The notes beneath the pieces were generated by a model that was not told the origin of the DNA, searched no databases, and was given only the letters and a program-made list of their open reading frames with translations. Source: Candidatus Kapaibacterium sp. (GTDB taxonomy: Bacteria > Bacteroidota > Ignavibacteria > Kapaibacteriales > UBA2268). Taken from it: 7,815 bases of DNA. The stretch is from assembly GCA_028691175.1 (NCBI GenBank), contig JAQUZU010000082.1, positions 1-7,815 on the forward strand, given 5' to 3'. Both the position numbers and the translations under genes were made by a program. Below are positions 1 through 6,607 of this stretch, one piece after another. Positions within the stretch are counted from its first letter, which is position 1; the number at the start of each line of letters is the position of its first letter.

Positions 1-2807
1 ATTTTTTCGATTACGATTTCGCTGCTTGAAGCATTTTCAAACAGACTAAGCAACGAATCTTTCGGCGTATCGAAATTCACACTGCCAAAATCAACAAAGT
101 CAAGTGCAGAAATTATTTGCGATTCATAGCCCATACCGCTCAGGGCGATTTGCTTCGAGTCGAATCCGGTTATCACATTCAGAACAGCCGAATATTGCTT
201 GGCTTGCGTCGGGCGAAATTGTATTTCGATATACTCGCCGGAACCAGCACCAACATCTCGCGGCGGAAAATTACTAACCACAGAAAACGCCGCAGAATCT
301 GCGCCGGTTATTGTATAATCACGAAGTACAAACGGAACTGTACCGGTATTTGTAATGATATTCGAAAAAGTACTGTCGCGAACCGTTCCGATTAATTGTC
401 GGCCGAAATCTGCATTTTGCACCGTGTAATCCGGCATACGAACAGCAAAATAATCTTCAGAAACAGCCTCTTGAATTACTAACTCGAAGTTTCGGACACG
501 AACATAATTATCGTTTGTGCCGGCAACAAGATATTTCGAATCACGCGACCACTCGACATCGTTAATTGCAAACGAATTTTCGCTAAAAGTATAAATCAAA
601 GAATAATCTTCGCCCGAATAAATTGCCAAAGTGCCGTTATCGTCCGCTACAGCAATTGATTGCCCGTTATAACTCCACGCAATATCAGTAATTTTTCCGG
701 TAGTGACTGCAACATTTGCCACCGGCTGCCCACTCTTGGCATCAAGTATATATAATGTTGCGTTGTTGGATGCCGAAACTGCAATCCGGCTATTGTCCGG
801 ACTCATCGCAACAGCATTGCACGGCGGTACAGGTACCGAAACCGTTTTGATTTCCTCGAGCGTATAAAAGTCATAAGCCGTTACCATACCGTCTGATGTT
901 GTAGCTAAAAGTTGCGAACCATCCGGCGACGCTGCAATACGATTTATCTGCTCGGTGCTTGTCGGAGTATATTGCGAAGTATTATCGTTTAAATTTTCGA
1001 TACGCACCCGCCGCTTGGAATCATCACCGGTAAGCAACGCGAGACGCGTGCCGTCGCTCGAAAAGCACATTCCGTCTGTCCAGGATTGCATTCCGGTAAT
1101 AGTACGCAGAACCGAATAATCGACCGCTGACAAAATTTGCACGGAATAATCGCTCATCGCAACGGCAATTTTCGAGCCATCAGGACTATATGTTGCCAAC
1201 ATATACATATATACCGAATTTTGCGTGCAAATATTCGCGCCGGTCGCTGCGTCAAAAACTTTAAAACTGCGATCCTCGCCGCATGTGGCAATATATTTAG
1301 AATCCGGACTAAGCGAAACAGACTTCACATAGTACGAATGAGCACGAAACTTCAGCTGCGTTGAGCCGGAACTTTCCAATTGCTTGATACGCATAAGGCA
1401 TCGTTCGGAATTTACTCCCGGCAAAGTATATTGATATTTCAATCCCGGAGTTGCCGCAGAAATGGTTTTCCAGATAAATCCGCCGTCCGTAGATATTTCT
1501 ATTTTGACCGTATCCGCATCCGGAATGCCGTCCCAAGTTATCACCGAATCGCTGCCGGCAACATACACCTCGCCACCATTCGGCTCGGTAATCACAAGCG
1601 TATTGCCCTGACCACTGTTTCCGCCACTACAATAAAAAAAACTGCCCGCACACGCGTTCGAAAAAACATTAAAGCGCGTAAATTGATAGTTCGCTTCAAA
1701 CGGCAGAAATTCAACAGTAAACTCCGCGTCGCTTTCCGGCTCAAGCAGCAAACCGCCACTCGGAAAATCAATCAGGCGAAAACGCGAATTATCATTCGTA
1801 ATACTGTCGATTTTAATCGAAGTTGCCCCGCTTACAAATTTTATTTTTTTCTGTGCATAATTGCCTGGCTCAACCGCGCCAAAGCGAATTGAATTGCTCG
1901 GCAAAATCGTCATTTTCGGCAAAGAATCGAAATCGACAGAATAGCGTTGCGAAGTTGAAAGATTCATCTGCGGAACAGAAATCTCCACGCGGCGATTATC
2001 AGGACAGCCATCAGACAGCCATTCCAAAGTACATGGTTCTCCGCCCTGTGCGCGTGTCAAAATATCGCGATACACTTTTTCGGCTTCGGCAAGCGTAGTT
2101 ATGCTCTCAAAATATTCGCCGCCGGTGCGTTGCGAAATATCTTTTAAAATCTGCGGAGCACGTGCGCCAAGCACTACGCAATAAATTACCGCGTCAAGTT
2201 CGCCGGCACGCTTTACAATTGCATCGGCGTTTCCACTGGAATAGCCGTCCGTCAGAAAAACTATTGTTCGCTTATACTTTCCACGCTCAGCCATCACGAG
2301 GCTGCCGAACATTTTATTCAACAGTCCGGCGTCAAAATCGGTACCTCCGTTCGGACTTAATTTTTCAATTGCCGCAATTAATTTCGCACGATCCGACGTA
2401 AAATCACAATTCAAATAGTTATACGAGTCAAAACTTGTAACCGCACATTCGGATTTTCCGAGCGGAATTGCCTCGACCCAGACTTTTGCCGCCGCCTGTG
2501 CCATTTTAATTCCGTTTCCATACATAGAACCGGAAACATCAATCGTCAGAATCGCACTCAATGCCTCCGGCGGAACCGGAAGCGGACACGACAAAGTTAC
2601 ATCCGGACGAGCAACGCCGTCTTCGGTTAATAATATGTCGTTATTGGTAAGATTTTCAGCAATGTCGCCGTTTGCATCCAGTACAAATATTTTTGCTTTC
2701 ATGTGTGGATATGCAGATTGATCGATATTATAAACAGAAATACTCTGAGCAAATCCGCAGAAAAAGCCGAATATCATCAAAAGCAGAAGCAGCGATATTT
2801 TTTTCAT
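1..2807 (-). CDS. Exported multidomain protein: VWA, ASH-like, Ig-like and seven-bladed WD40 domains (3' end outside window)
   Basis: One frame stays open for 935 codons from ATG at 2807 to the window edge, so the C-terminus is missing. I do not recognise a named gene. Visible parts in order: signal peptide, residues 1-21 (KK, then a Leu/Phe-rich core ending GFAQ); a small beta domain, about 22-80; a von Willebrand factor A domain, about 84-252, with intact MIDAS residues D90, S92, S94, T156 and D187; an ASH/HYDIN-like beta domain, about 296-390; an Ig-like domain opening with EPNGGE at 408, about 403-482; seven WD40-like blades, about 487-779; a second ASH-like domain, about 795-893; and the start of a third from 899. 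The protein is presumably exported to the periplasm or surface; a type IX sorting domain may lie beyond the window. VWA and WD40 modules usually bind protein partners, so an adhesive or scaffold role is inference. No clear Shine-Dalgarno precedes the start. It follows the sdhB terminator and is probably a separate transcript. Confidence 0.9.
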   Translation of the reverse strand, partial: MKKISLLLLLMIFGFFCGFAQSISVYNIDQSAYPHMKAKIFVLDANGDIAENLTNNDILLTEDGVARPDVTLSCPLPVPPEALSAILTIDVSGSMYGNGIKMAQAAAKVWVEAIPLGKSECAVTSFDSYNYLNCDFTSDRAKLIAAIEKLSPNGGTDFDAGLLNKMFGSLVMAERGKYKRTIVFLTDGYSSGNADAIVKRAGELDAVIYCVVLGARAPQILKDISQRTGGEYFESITTLAEAEKVYRDILTRAQGGEPCTLEWLSDGCPDNRRVEISVPQMNLSTSQRYSVDFDSLPKMTILPSNSIRFGAVEPGNYAQKKIKFVSGATSIKIDSITNDNSRFRLIDFPSGGLLLEPESDAEFTVEFLPFEANYQFTRFNVFSNACAGSFFYCSGGNSGQGNTLVITEPNGGEVYVAGSDSVITWDGIPDADTVKIEISTDGGFIWKTISAATPGLKYQYTLPGVNSERCLMRIKQLESSGSTQLKFRAHSYYVKSVSLSPDSKYIATCGEDRSFKVFDAATGANICTQNSVYMYMLATYSPDGSKIAVAMSDYSVQILSAVDYSVLRTITGMQSWTDGMCFSSDGTRLALLTGDDSKRRVRIENLNDNTSQYTPTSTEQINRIAASPDGSQLLATTSDGMVTAYDFYTLEEIKTVSVPVPPCNAVAMSPDNSRIAVSASNNATLYILDAKSGQPVANVAVTTGKITDIAWSYNGQSIAVADDNGTLAIYSGEDYSLIYTFSENSFAINDVEWSRDSKYLVAGTNDNYVRVRNFELVIQEAVSEDYFAVRMPDYTVQNADFGRQLIGTVRDSTFSNIITNTGTVPFVLRDYTITGADSAAFSVVSNFPPRDVGAGSGEYIEIQFRPTQAKQYSAVLNVITGFDSKQIALSGMGYESQIISALDFVDFGSVNFDTPKDSLLSLFENASSSEIVIEK
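471..1349 (-). other. Seven WD40-like repeats forming one predicted beta-propeller (within the exported protein)
   Basis: Residues about 487-779. Seven successive units of 38-44 residues each carry a recognisable core of the type 'SPDGSKIAVA' followed by a strand ending in a hydrophobic-D/N turn. Approximate units are 487-527, 528-570, 571-612, 613-656, 657-699, 700-741 and 742-779. Cores visible by eye include LSPDSKYIAT, YSPDGSKIAV, FSSDGTRLAL, ASPDGSQLLA, MSPDNSRIAV, WSYNGQSIAV and WSRDSKYLVA. Seven is the number that closes a standard WD40 propeller, so the domain looks complete. Exact blade borders are my estimate. Confidence 0.85.
2052..2558 (-). other. VWA domain with complete MIDAS site (within the exported protein)
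   Basis: Residues about 84-252 of the exported protein. The first strand ends in DVSGS (D90, S92, S94), followed by the GGTD loop carrying T156 and the FLTDG strand carrying D187. These are the five positions of a metal ion-dependent adhesion site, so divalent metal binding is expected. The metal site argues for a working ligand-binding module rather than a degenerate fold. Confidence 0.88.
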
Positions 2808-2871
2808 TTTTATTTCTCAAGAAATTGTGTTGATATTTTAGAGACGAATTGACGAAAAATAAATTTTTATA
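2808..2871 (-). promoter_or_regulatory. AT-rich leader of the exported-protein gene, promoter not resolved
   Basis: The 64 bases between the sdhB terminator and the ATG at 2807 are strongly AT-rich and must hold the start signals if the gene has its own promoter. I see no TAnnTTTG-type or clear -35/-10 pair. A perfect 6-base inverted repeat with a 2-base loop (ATTTCT/AGAAAT, 2812-2825) lies five bases upstream of the start codon and could fold over it. There is no purine-rich Shine-Dalgarno match of more than about four bases. Confidence 0.3.
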
Positions 2872-2911
2872 CAAAAAAATAAGCCCCGCCTTTCGATCGA
2901 AAAGCAGGGCT
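2872..2911 (-). terminator. Rho-independent terminator of the sdhCAB operon
   Basis: On the minus strand, 24 bases past the sdhB stop, a 30-base hairpin (2911-2882) has outer arms AGCCCTGC and GCGGGGCT and an inner palindrome TTTCGATCGAAA. This gives a long, mostly GC-paired stem with two G-T wobbles. TA and a run of seven T (2879-2873) follow directly. The T run is only on the minus-strand exit side, so the signal works for transcription coming from sdhB. It separates the operon from the exported-protein gene. Confidence 0.93.
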
Positions 2912-2934
2912 GAATAAAACTAAAATGCTCGGTT

Positions 2935-3687
2935 TTATTTTGACTTTGTAAATAATGAAGCGCGGAGATAATCGCGGTTCATCTTTGCAATAAATCTAAC
3001 TGAAACATTTTTCGGGCAAGCAGCTTCGCATTCGTACATATTTGTACATCCGCCGAAACCATCTTTTTCCATTTGTTTAATCATTGCGAGAACACGTCTC
3101 TTGCGTTCAGGTTGTCCCTGTGGCAACAGAGCAAACTGACCAACTTTTGCCGAAACGAACAGCATTGCAGAGCCGTTCGGGCAGCTTGAAGCACATGCAC
3201 CACAGCCAATACAAGCAGCGGCATCCATTGCCAAGTCGGCGTTTTCTTTTGATATAGGCAAATTGTTTGCATCTTTTGCGTTACCGGTTGCAACACTTAC
3301 GAAACCGCCGGCTTGCATGATTCTTTCGTATGCAGTTCTGTCTACGACCAAATCTTTGATTACAGGGAATGCCTTATTTCTAAATGGTTCTACATAAATC
3401 GTGTCGCCATCTTTGAATTTTCTCATGTGCAATTGACATGTTGTAGTACCGTGTTCATGACCGTGCGGAACACCGTTAATAGTCATGGAGCAAGCACCGC
3501 AAATGCCTTCGCGGCAATCGTGATCGAAAGCGATTGGGTCTTTTCCTTCAAGAATTAATCTTTCGTTCAGAATGTCGAACATTTCAAGGAAAGACATATC
3601 TTCTTCGACGTTATCAACGACGAATTTTTCGATTTTGCCTTGTTCTTTACAACATTTCTGTCGCCATACCATTAAAGTAATTTTCAT
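2935..3687 (-). CDS. sdhB: Succinate dehydrogenase/fumarate reductase iron-sulfur subunit
   Basis: This 250-residue protein passes electrons between the flavin of SdhA and the haems of SdhC, on the cytoplasmic face of the inner membrane. All expected cluster ligands are present: [2Fe-2S] at C58, C63, C66 and C84; [4Fe-4S] at C159, C162, C165 and C224; [3Fe-4S] at C169, C214 and C220. The spacings match E. coli FrdB, whose order is C148/151/154/214 and C158/204/210. Length is normal for the family. The start at 3687 is supported by AAGGAG nine bases upstream (3697-3702). Its ATG shares one base with the sdhA stop (TAATG), which implies translational coupling. The overall sequence resembles Bacteroidetes FrdB/SdhB. 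The sequence alone does not say whether the enzyme mainly oxidises succinate or reduces fumarate, so frdB is an equally fair name. An extra CC pair at residues 12-13 has no obvious role. Confidence 0.97.
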   Translation of the reverse strand: MKITLMVWRQKCCKEQGKIEKFVVDNVEEDMSFLEMFDILNERLILEGKDPIAFDHDCREGICGACSMTINGVPHGHEHGTTTCQLHMRKFKDGDTIYVEPFRNKAFPVIKDLVVDRTAYERIMQAGGFVSVATGNAKDANNLPISKENADLAMDAAACIGCGACASSCPNGSAMLFVSAKVGQFALLPQGQPERKRRVLAMIKQMEKDGFGGCTNMYECEAACPKNVSVRFIAKMNRDYLRASLFTKSK

Positions 3688-5603
3688 TATTTATAGCTCC
3701 TTACGGCAAATTTTACATTTTCGTATTGTAATTCTTCTTTATGTCTCAATGGTTTCTTGCCAACGCCTTGGAATTCCCAAACGCCGACGTGAGCGAAATC
3801 TTTATCGTTTCTCATTGCTTCACCATCCGGATACTGGTGTTCAGTACGGAAGTGGCTTCCGCAAGATTCATCTCTTTCGAGAGCATCATGTACCAAGACC
3901 TCAGCGAATTCCAAGAAGTCAGCTACTCTCATAGCTTTTTCGAGTACAGTGTTCAAGTTCTGTGCATCGCCTGTAACGGTTACGTCCTTCCAGAATTCTT
4001 CGCGAACCTGCGGGATAAGTTCGAGAGCCTTCTTTAAGCCGGCTTCGTTTCTTGCCATACCGCAATATTCCCACATAATTTTACCGAGTTCTCTGTGGAA
4101 GTAAGTAGGAGTATGTTTTCCTTTAATACTCATAAGTCTGCTTACTTTGTCGCGAACTTCAGCTTCTGCTTTCTTGAATTCCGGATGATCTTTAGTTACT
4201 TTTTCGAATGGACCGTTTGTAGCCAAGTAGTGCGGAACAGTGCTCGGCAATACAAAGTAACCATCAGAAAGTCCCTGCATCAATGCACTTGCACCAAGTC
4301 TGTTTGCACCGTGATCGGAGAAGTTTGCTTCGCCGCCTACATGCAAGCCCGGGATATTCGACATCAAATTATAATCTACCCAAAGACCGCCCATTGTATA
4401 GTGGGAAGCCGGATAAATCATCATCGGAGTAGTATACGGATCGTCGTCAGTAATTCTTTCATACATTTCGAACAAGTTGCCGTATCTTTCTTCAATCTTA
4501 TCTCTGCCGAGGCGTTTAATTGCGTCAGCGAAATCAAGATATACACCGTATCCGGTAGATGCTACGCCGCGACCATCATCGCATGCTTCTTTTGCAGCAC
4601 GTGAAGAAATATCGCGCGGAGACAAGTTACCAAACGACGGGTATTTTCTCTCCAAGTAATAATCTCTCTCTTCTTCCGGAATATCCGCCGGTTTGCGTTT
4701 ATCGCCTTTATTCTTCGGTACCCAGATACGACCGTCGTTTCTCAAAGATTCACTCATAAGAGTTAATTTTGACTGGTGATCGCCGGAAACCGGAATACAT
4801 GTCGGGTGAATTTGAGTAAAGCAAGGATTTGCAAATCCTGCACCTTTCTTATACGCACGATATGCAGCAGTTACGTTACATGCTTGTGCGTTAGTAGAAA
4901 GAAAGAATACGTTACCGTATCCGCCTGTTGCAAGAATAACGGCATCAGCTACATGTGATTCAACTTCGCCGGTCAAAAGGTCGCGAGTAATGATACCGCG
5001 GCATTGACCATCAATTAATACGATGTCTGCCATTTCCTTACGAGTATGCATAGTAACTGTGCCAAGCCCGATTTGACGAACGAGTGCAGAGTATGCTCCG
5101 AGCAAAAGCTGCTGTCCGGTCTGTCCTCTTGCGTAGAACGTACGCGATACCTGAGCACCACCGAACGAACGGTTAGCCAATAATCCACCGTAATCGCGAG
5201 CAAAAGGCACGCCCTGTGCAACGCATTGGTCGATGATGTTATTACTTACCTGAGCCAAACGATATACGTTAGCTTCGCGAGCACGGAAATCGCCACCCTT
5301 GATTGTATCATAGAACAATCTGCGAATGCTGTCGCCATCATTCGGATAATTTTTTGCTGCGTTGATACCGCCCTGAGCGGCAATTGAGTGAGCACGACGC
5401 GGAGAATCATTATATGTAAATGCTTCTACGTTATAGCCCTGCTCTGCAAGCGTTGCTGCTGCAGCACCACCGGCAAGACCGGTACCAACAACGATAATTT
5501 TGTATTTACGGCGGTTTGCCGGATTGATCAACTTCATGTTGAAAAGATGGTTATCCCATTTGTCCGCTAACGGGCCTTCCGGAATTTTCGCGTCTAAATT
5601 CAT
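3687..5603 (-). CDS. sdhA: Succinate dehydrogenase/fumarate reductase flavoprotein subunit
   Basis: This 638-residue catalytic subunit interconverts succinate and fumarate using covalently bound FAD. The Rossmann motif VVGTGLAGG lies at 38-46. H72 in RRAHSIAAQGG is the expected FAD-linking histidine. Active-site signatures are HPT at 266-268, PRD with R330, HYTMGG with H401, and ANRLGASAL with R435. Length and sequence fit Bacteroidetes-type SdhA/FrdA. I place the start at 5603, not at an in-frame ATG at 5657. The 5603 codon has GGAGGT five bases upstream (5609-5614), gives a four-base ATGA overlap with sdhC, and begins MNLDAKIPEGPLADKW, which resembles family N-termini. The upstream ATG would add 18 residues overlapping the sdhC end. 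The protein is not L-aspartate oxidase (a relative, and the usual nadA/nadC partner), because it is packed between its own cytochrome and iron-sulfur genes and has the C-terminal FEFAEVL-type SdhA tail region. Confidence 0.97.
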   Translation of the reverse strand: MNLDAKIPEGPLADKWDNHLFNMKLINPANRRKYKIIVVGTGLAGGAAAATLAEQGYNVEAFTYNDSPRRAHSIAAQGGINAAKNYPNDGDSIRRLFYDTIKGGDFRAREANVYRLAQVSNNIIDQCVAQGVPFARDYGGLLANRSFGGAQVSRTFYARGQTGQQLLLGAYSALVRQIGLGTVTMHTRKEMADIVLIDGQCRGIITRDLLTGEVESHVADAVILATGGYGNVFFLSTNAQACNVTAAYRAYKKGAGFANPCFTQIHPTCIPVSGDHQSKLTLMSESLRNDGRIWVPKNKGDKRKPADIPEEERDYYLERKYPSFGNLSPRDISSRAAKEACDDGRGVASTGYGVYLDFADAIKRLGRDKIEERYGNLFEMYERITDDDPYTTPMMIYPASHYTMGGLWVDYNLMSNIPGLHVGGEANFSDHGANRLGASALMQGLSDGYFVLPSTVPHYLATNGPFEKVTKDHPEFKKAEAEVRDKVSRLMSIKGKHTPTYFHRELGKIMWEYCGMARNEAGLKKALELIPQVREEFWKDVTVTGDAQNLNTVLEKAMRVADFLEFAEVLVHDALERDESCGSHFRTEHQYPDGEAMRNDKDFAHVGVWEFQGVGKKPLRHKEELQYENVKFAVRSYK

Positions 5604-6418
5604 ATTGTACCTCCAACCAAGCCGGTTAAAATAGTGATAGGAATTGAAATCAAGCAAAGAACCACGATAACTGCCAAAGCGTTGCTACCTTGAATTATCC
5701 AAGGGGTATACTTCGGATGGTTAAATCCGGCAGTCTGGAACATACTTTGAATTGCATGGCTTAAGTGGAAGCCGAGTAAAATCACGCCGATAATATAAAC
5801 CAATGACGTAATCGGATTTCTAAAGCCGAGTACAACCATTTTGTATACATCGTGGCGTGTTTCTGCAGTTTTTACTTCTTCTTGTACTGCATAAAGTTTG
5901 CCATCAACAGTTGTTGTTTGTAAAGTCGGAGGCAATTGAGCCAAAATGCGCGGGTCATTCGGTATCTCTTGCGCTATGCCGCTCTTACCGTTGATTACAA
6001 CTTCGTGTTGGTCGTATTCAACCGGATTAGTTACGCCGGCAGTAAAATGCAATAAGTGATAAGTCAAAAATGCAAAAATCATAATACCTGTCCAGATCAT
6101 TGTTCTGGAAGTCAGTTTTGCTTTCAAGAATGATTTGTATTGATATGCAGTCGGTCTTGCTGAATTATTTAATAATTTCAAGCGAATTGAAGTTATTAAA
6201 TGCAAGACTAAGCAAACAAACAAACCGATGCGGATTATCCAGAGGATTTCTCCCAAACCCTGCAAAAATGCAGCATAAGTATTATAAGTATCGCTACCTA
6301 ATAATATCTGCAAATTGCCTACGGCATGCCCACAGATGAACAACACCAGAATACATCCGGTAATTGCCATCACCCATTTACTCAAAATGGTAGATTTAAG
6401 GTATGATAAAAGTCCCAT
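5600..6418 (-). CDS. sdhC: Succinate dehydrogenase/fumarate reductase cytochrome b subunit (type B, five-helix)
   Basis: This 272-residue membrane anchor should bind two haem b and exchange electrons with menaquinone. Five hydrophobic helices are visible at about 13-36, 55-80, 104-127, 193-222 and 240-268. Candidate haem ligands are H31 (helix 1), H73 (helix 2), H121 or H124 (helix 3) and H218 or H221 (helix 4). The 42-residue H31-H73 spacing equals that of the B. subtilis SdhC ligands H28/H70. No separate sdhD gene is present, which fits a single-anchor type B complex. A loop of about 60 residues (roughly 128-190) between helices 3 and 4 is much longer than in the Wolinella or Bacillus proteins. 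No glutamate lies two residues before the helix-4 histidines, where Wolinella FrdC has its proton-path E180. The ATG at 6418 has only AAGG four bases upstream. This is the first gene of sdhCAB. Confidence 0.94.
   Translation of the reverse strand: MGLLSYLKSTILSKWVMAITGCILVLFICGHAVGNLQILLGSDTYNTYAAFLQGLGEILWIIRIGLFVCLVLHLITSIRLKLLNNSARPTAYQYKSFLKAKLTSRTMIWTGIMIFAFLTYHLLHFTAGVTNPVEYDQHEVVINGKSGIAQEIPNDPRILAQLPPTLQTTTVDGKLYAVQEEVKTAETRHDVYKMVVLGFRNPITSLVYIIGVILLGFHLSHAIQSMFQTAGFNHPKYTPWIIQGSNALAVIVVLCLISIPITILTGLVGGTI
5609..5614 (-). promoter_or_regulatory. Ribosome binding site that fixes the sdhA start
   Basis: GGAGGT on the minus strand lies five bases before the ATG at 5603 and inside the end of sdhC. 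It is the strongest anti-16S match in the window. It supports the shorter sdhA over the 54-base longer alternative, and supports coupling of sdhA translation to sdhC. Confidence 0.85.
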
Positions 6419-6531
6419 AAAACCTTATAAAAATAATGAATAAATCTGTAAGTTGTTTATTTCAAGAATAATTTTCATATTTCTCGTATCTAACATGTAC
6501 AAGCAATTTTTTTCATGCAGTTAAACGAACA

Positions 6532-6561
6532 CAAATTACGGAATTTTTCCGAAATTTCAAA
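6532..6561 (-). promoter_or_regulatory. Candidate Bacteroidetes-type promoter of sdhCAB with an internal inverted repeat
   Basis: On the minus strand, TTTG (6561-6558) and TAATTTG (6538-6532) are separated by 19 bases. The Bacteroidetes consensus is TTTG, about 19-21 bases, then TAnnTTTG, so the downstream element is one base short of perfect. It lies about 115 bases before the sdhC start and would give a leader of roughly 110 bases. The spacer contains an 11-base inverted repeat with one mismatch (6533-6557), a plausible operator position. Short AT-rich matches arise easily by chance, so this is tentative. Confidence 0.35.
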
Positions 6562-6583
6562 CAGATAATTGCTTTATGTTCAT

Positions 6584-6607
6584 TAAAAGAATGCTTTTAT
6601 TCTTTTA
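6584..6607 (-). terminator. Weak AT-rich hairpin at the nadC stop, possible terminator
   Basis: A perfect 9-base inverted repeat (TAAAAGAAT and ATTCTTTTA with a 6-base loop) starts exactly at the nadC TAA stop codon (6605-6607). The stem holds only one G-C pair. On the minus strand the second arm ends in CTTTTA, giving a short T run within the stem. It could slow or end nad transcription, or protect the 3' end, but it is much weaker than the terminator after sdhB. Confidence 0.35.

Noticed and set aside
1380..1892. Plus-strand open frame of 170 codons.
   Set aside because: It lies antisense to the exported-protein gene. Its translation is Arg/Ile/Lys-rich with no recognisable motif, while the opposite strand encodes clear domains.
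4095..4604. Plus-strand open frame of 169 codons.
   Set aside because: It is the antisense shadow of conserved sdhA and has an unusually Cys/Phe/Ser-rich composition without any domain.
3687..5603. SdhA as L-aspartate oxidase (NadB), given the nearby nadA and nadC.
   Set aside because: It keeps the SdhA length and the HPT, PRD and HYTMGG signatures, and is packed with its own cytochrome b and iron-sulfur subunits in a separate operon.
5604..5657. Longer sdhA starting at the ATG at 5657 (18 extra residues).
   Set aside because: It would overlap sdhC by 58 bases. The shorter start at 5603 has a perfect ribosome site, an ATGA junction and a family-like N-terminus.
6490..6516. Eight-codon minus-strand reading frame (MKKIACTC) in the sdhC leader, as a possible leader peptide.
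   Set aside because: It has no ribosome site, and no attenuator-like pair of hairpins follows. A frame this short is expected by chance in AT-rich DNA.
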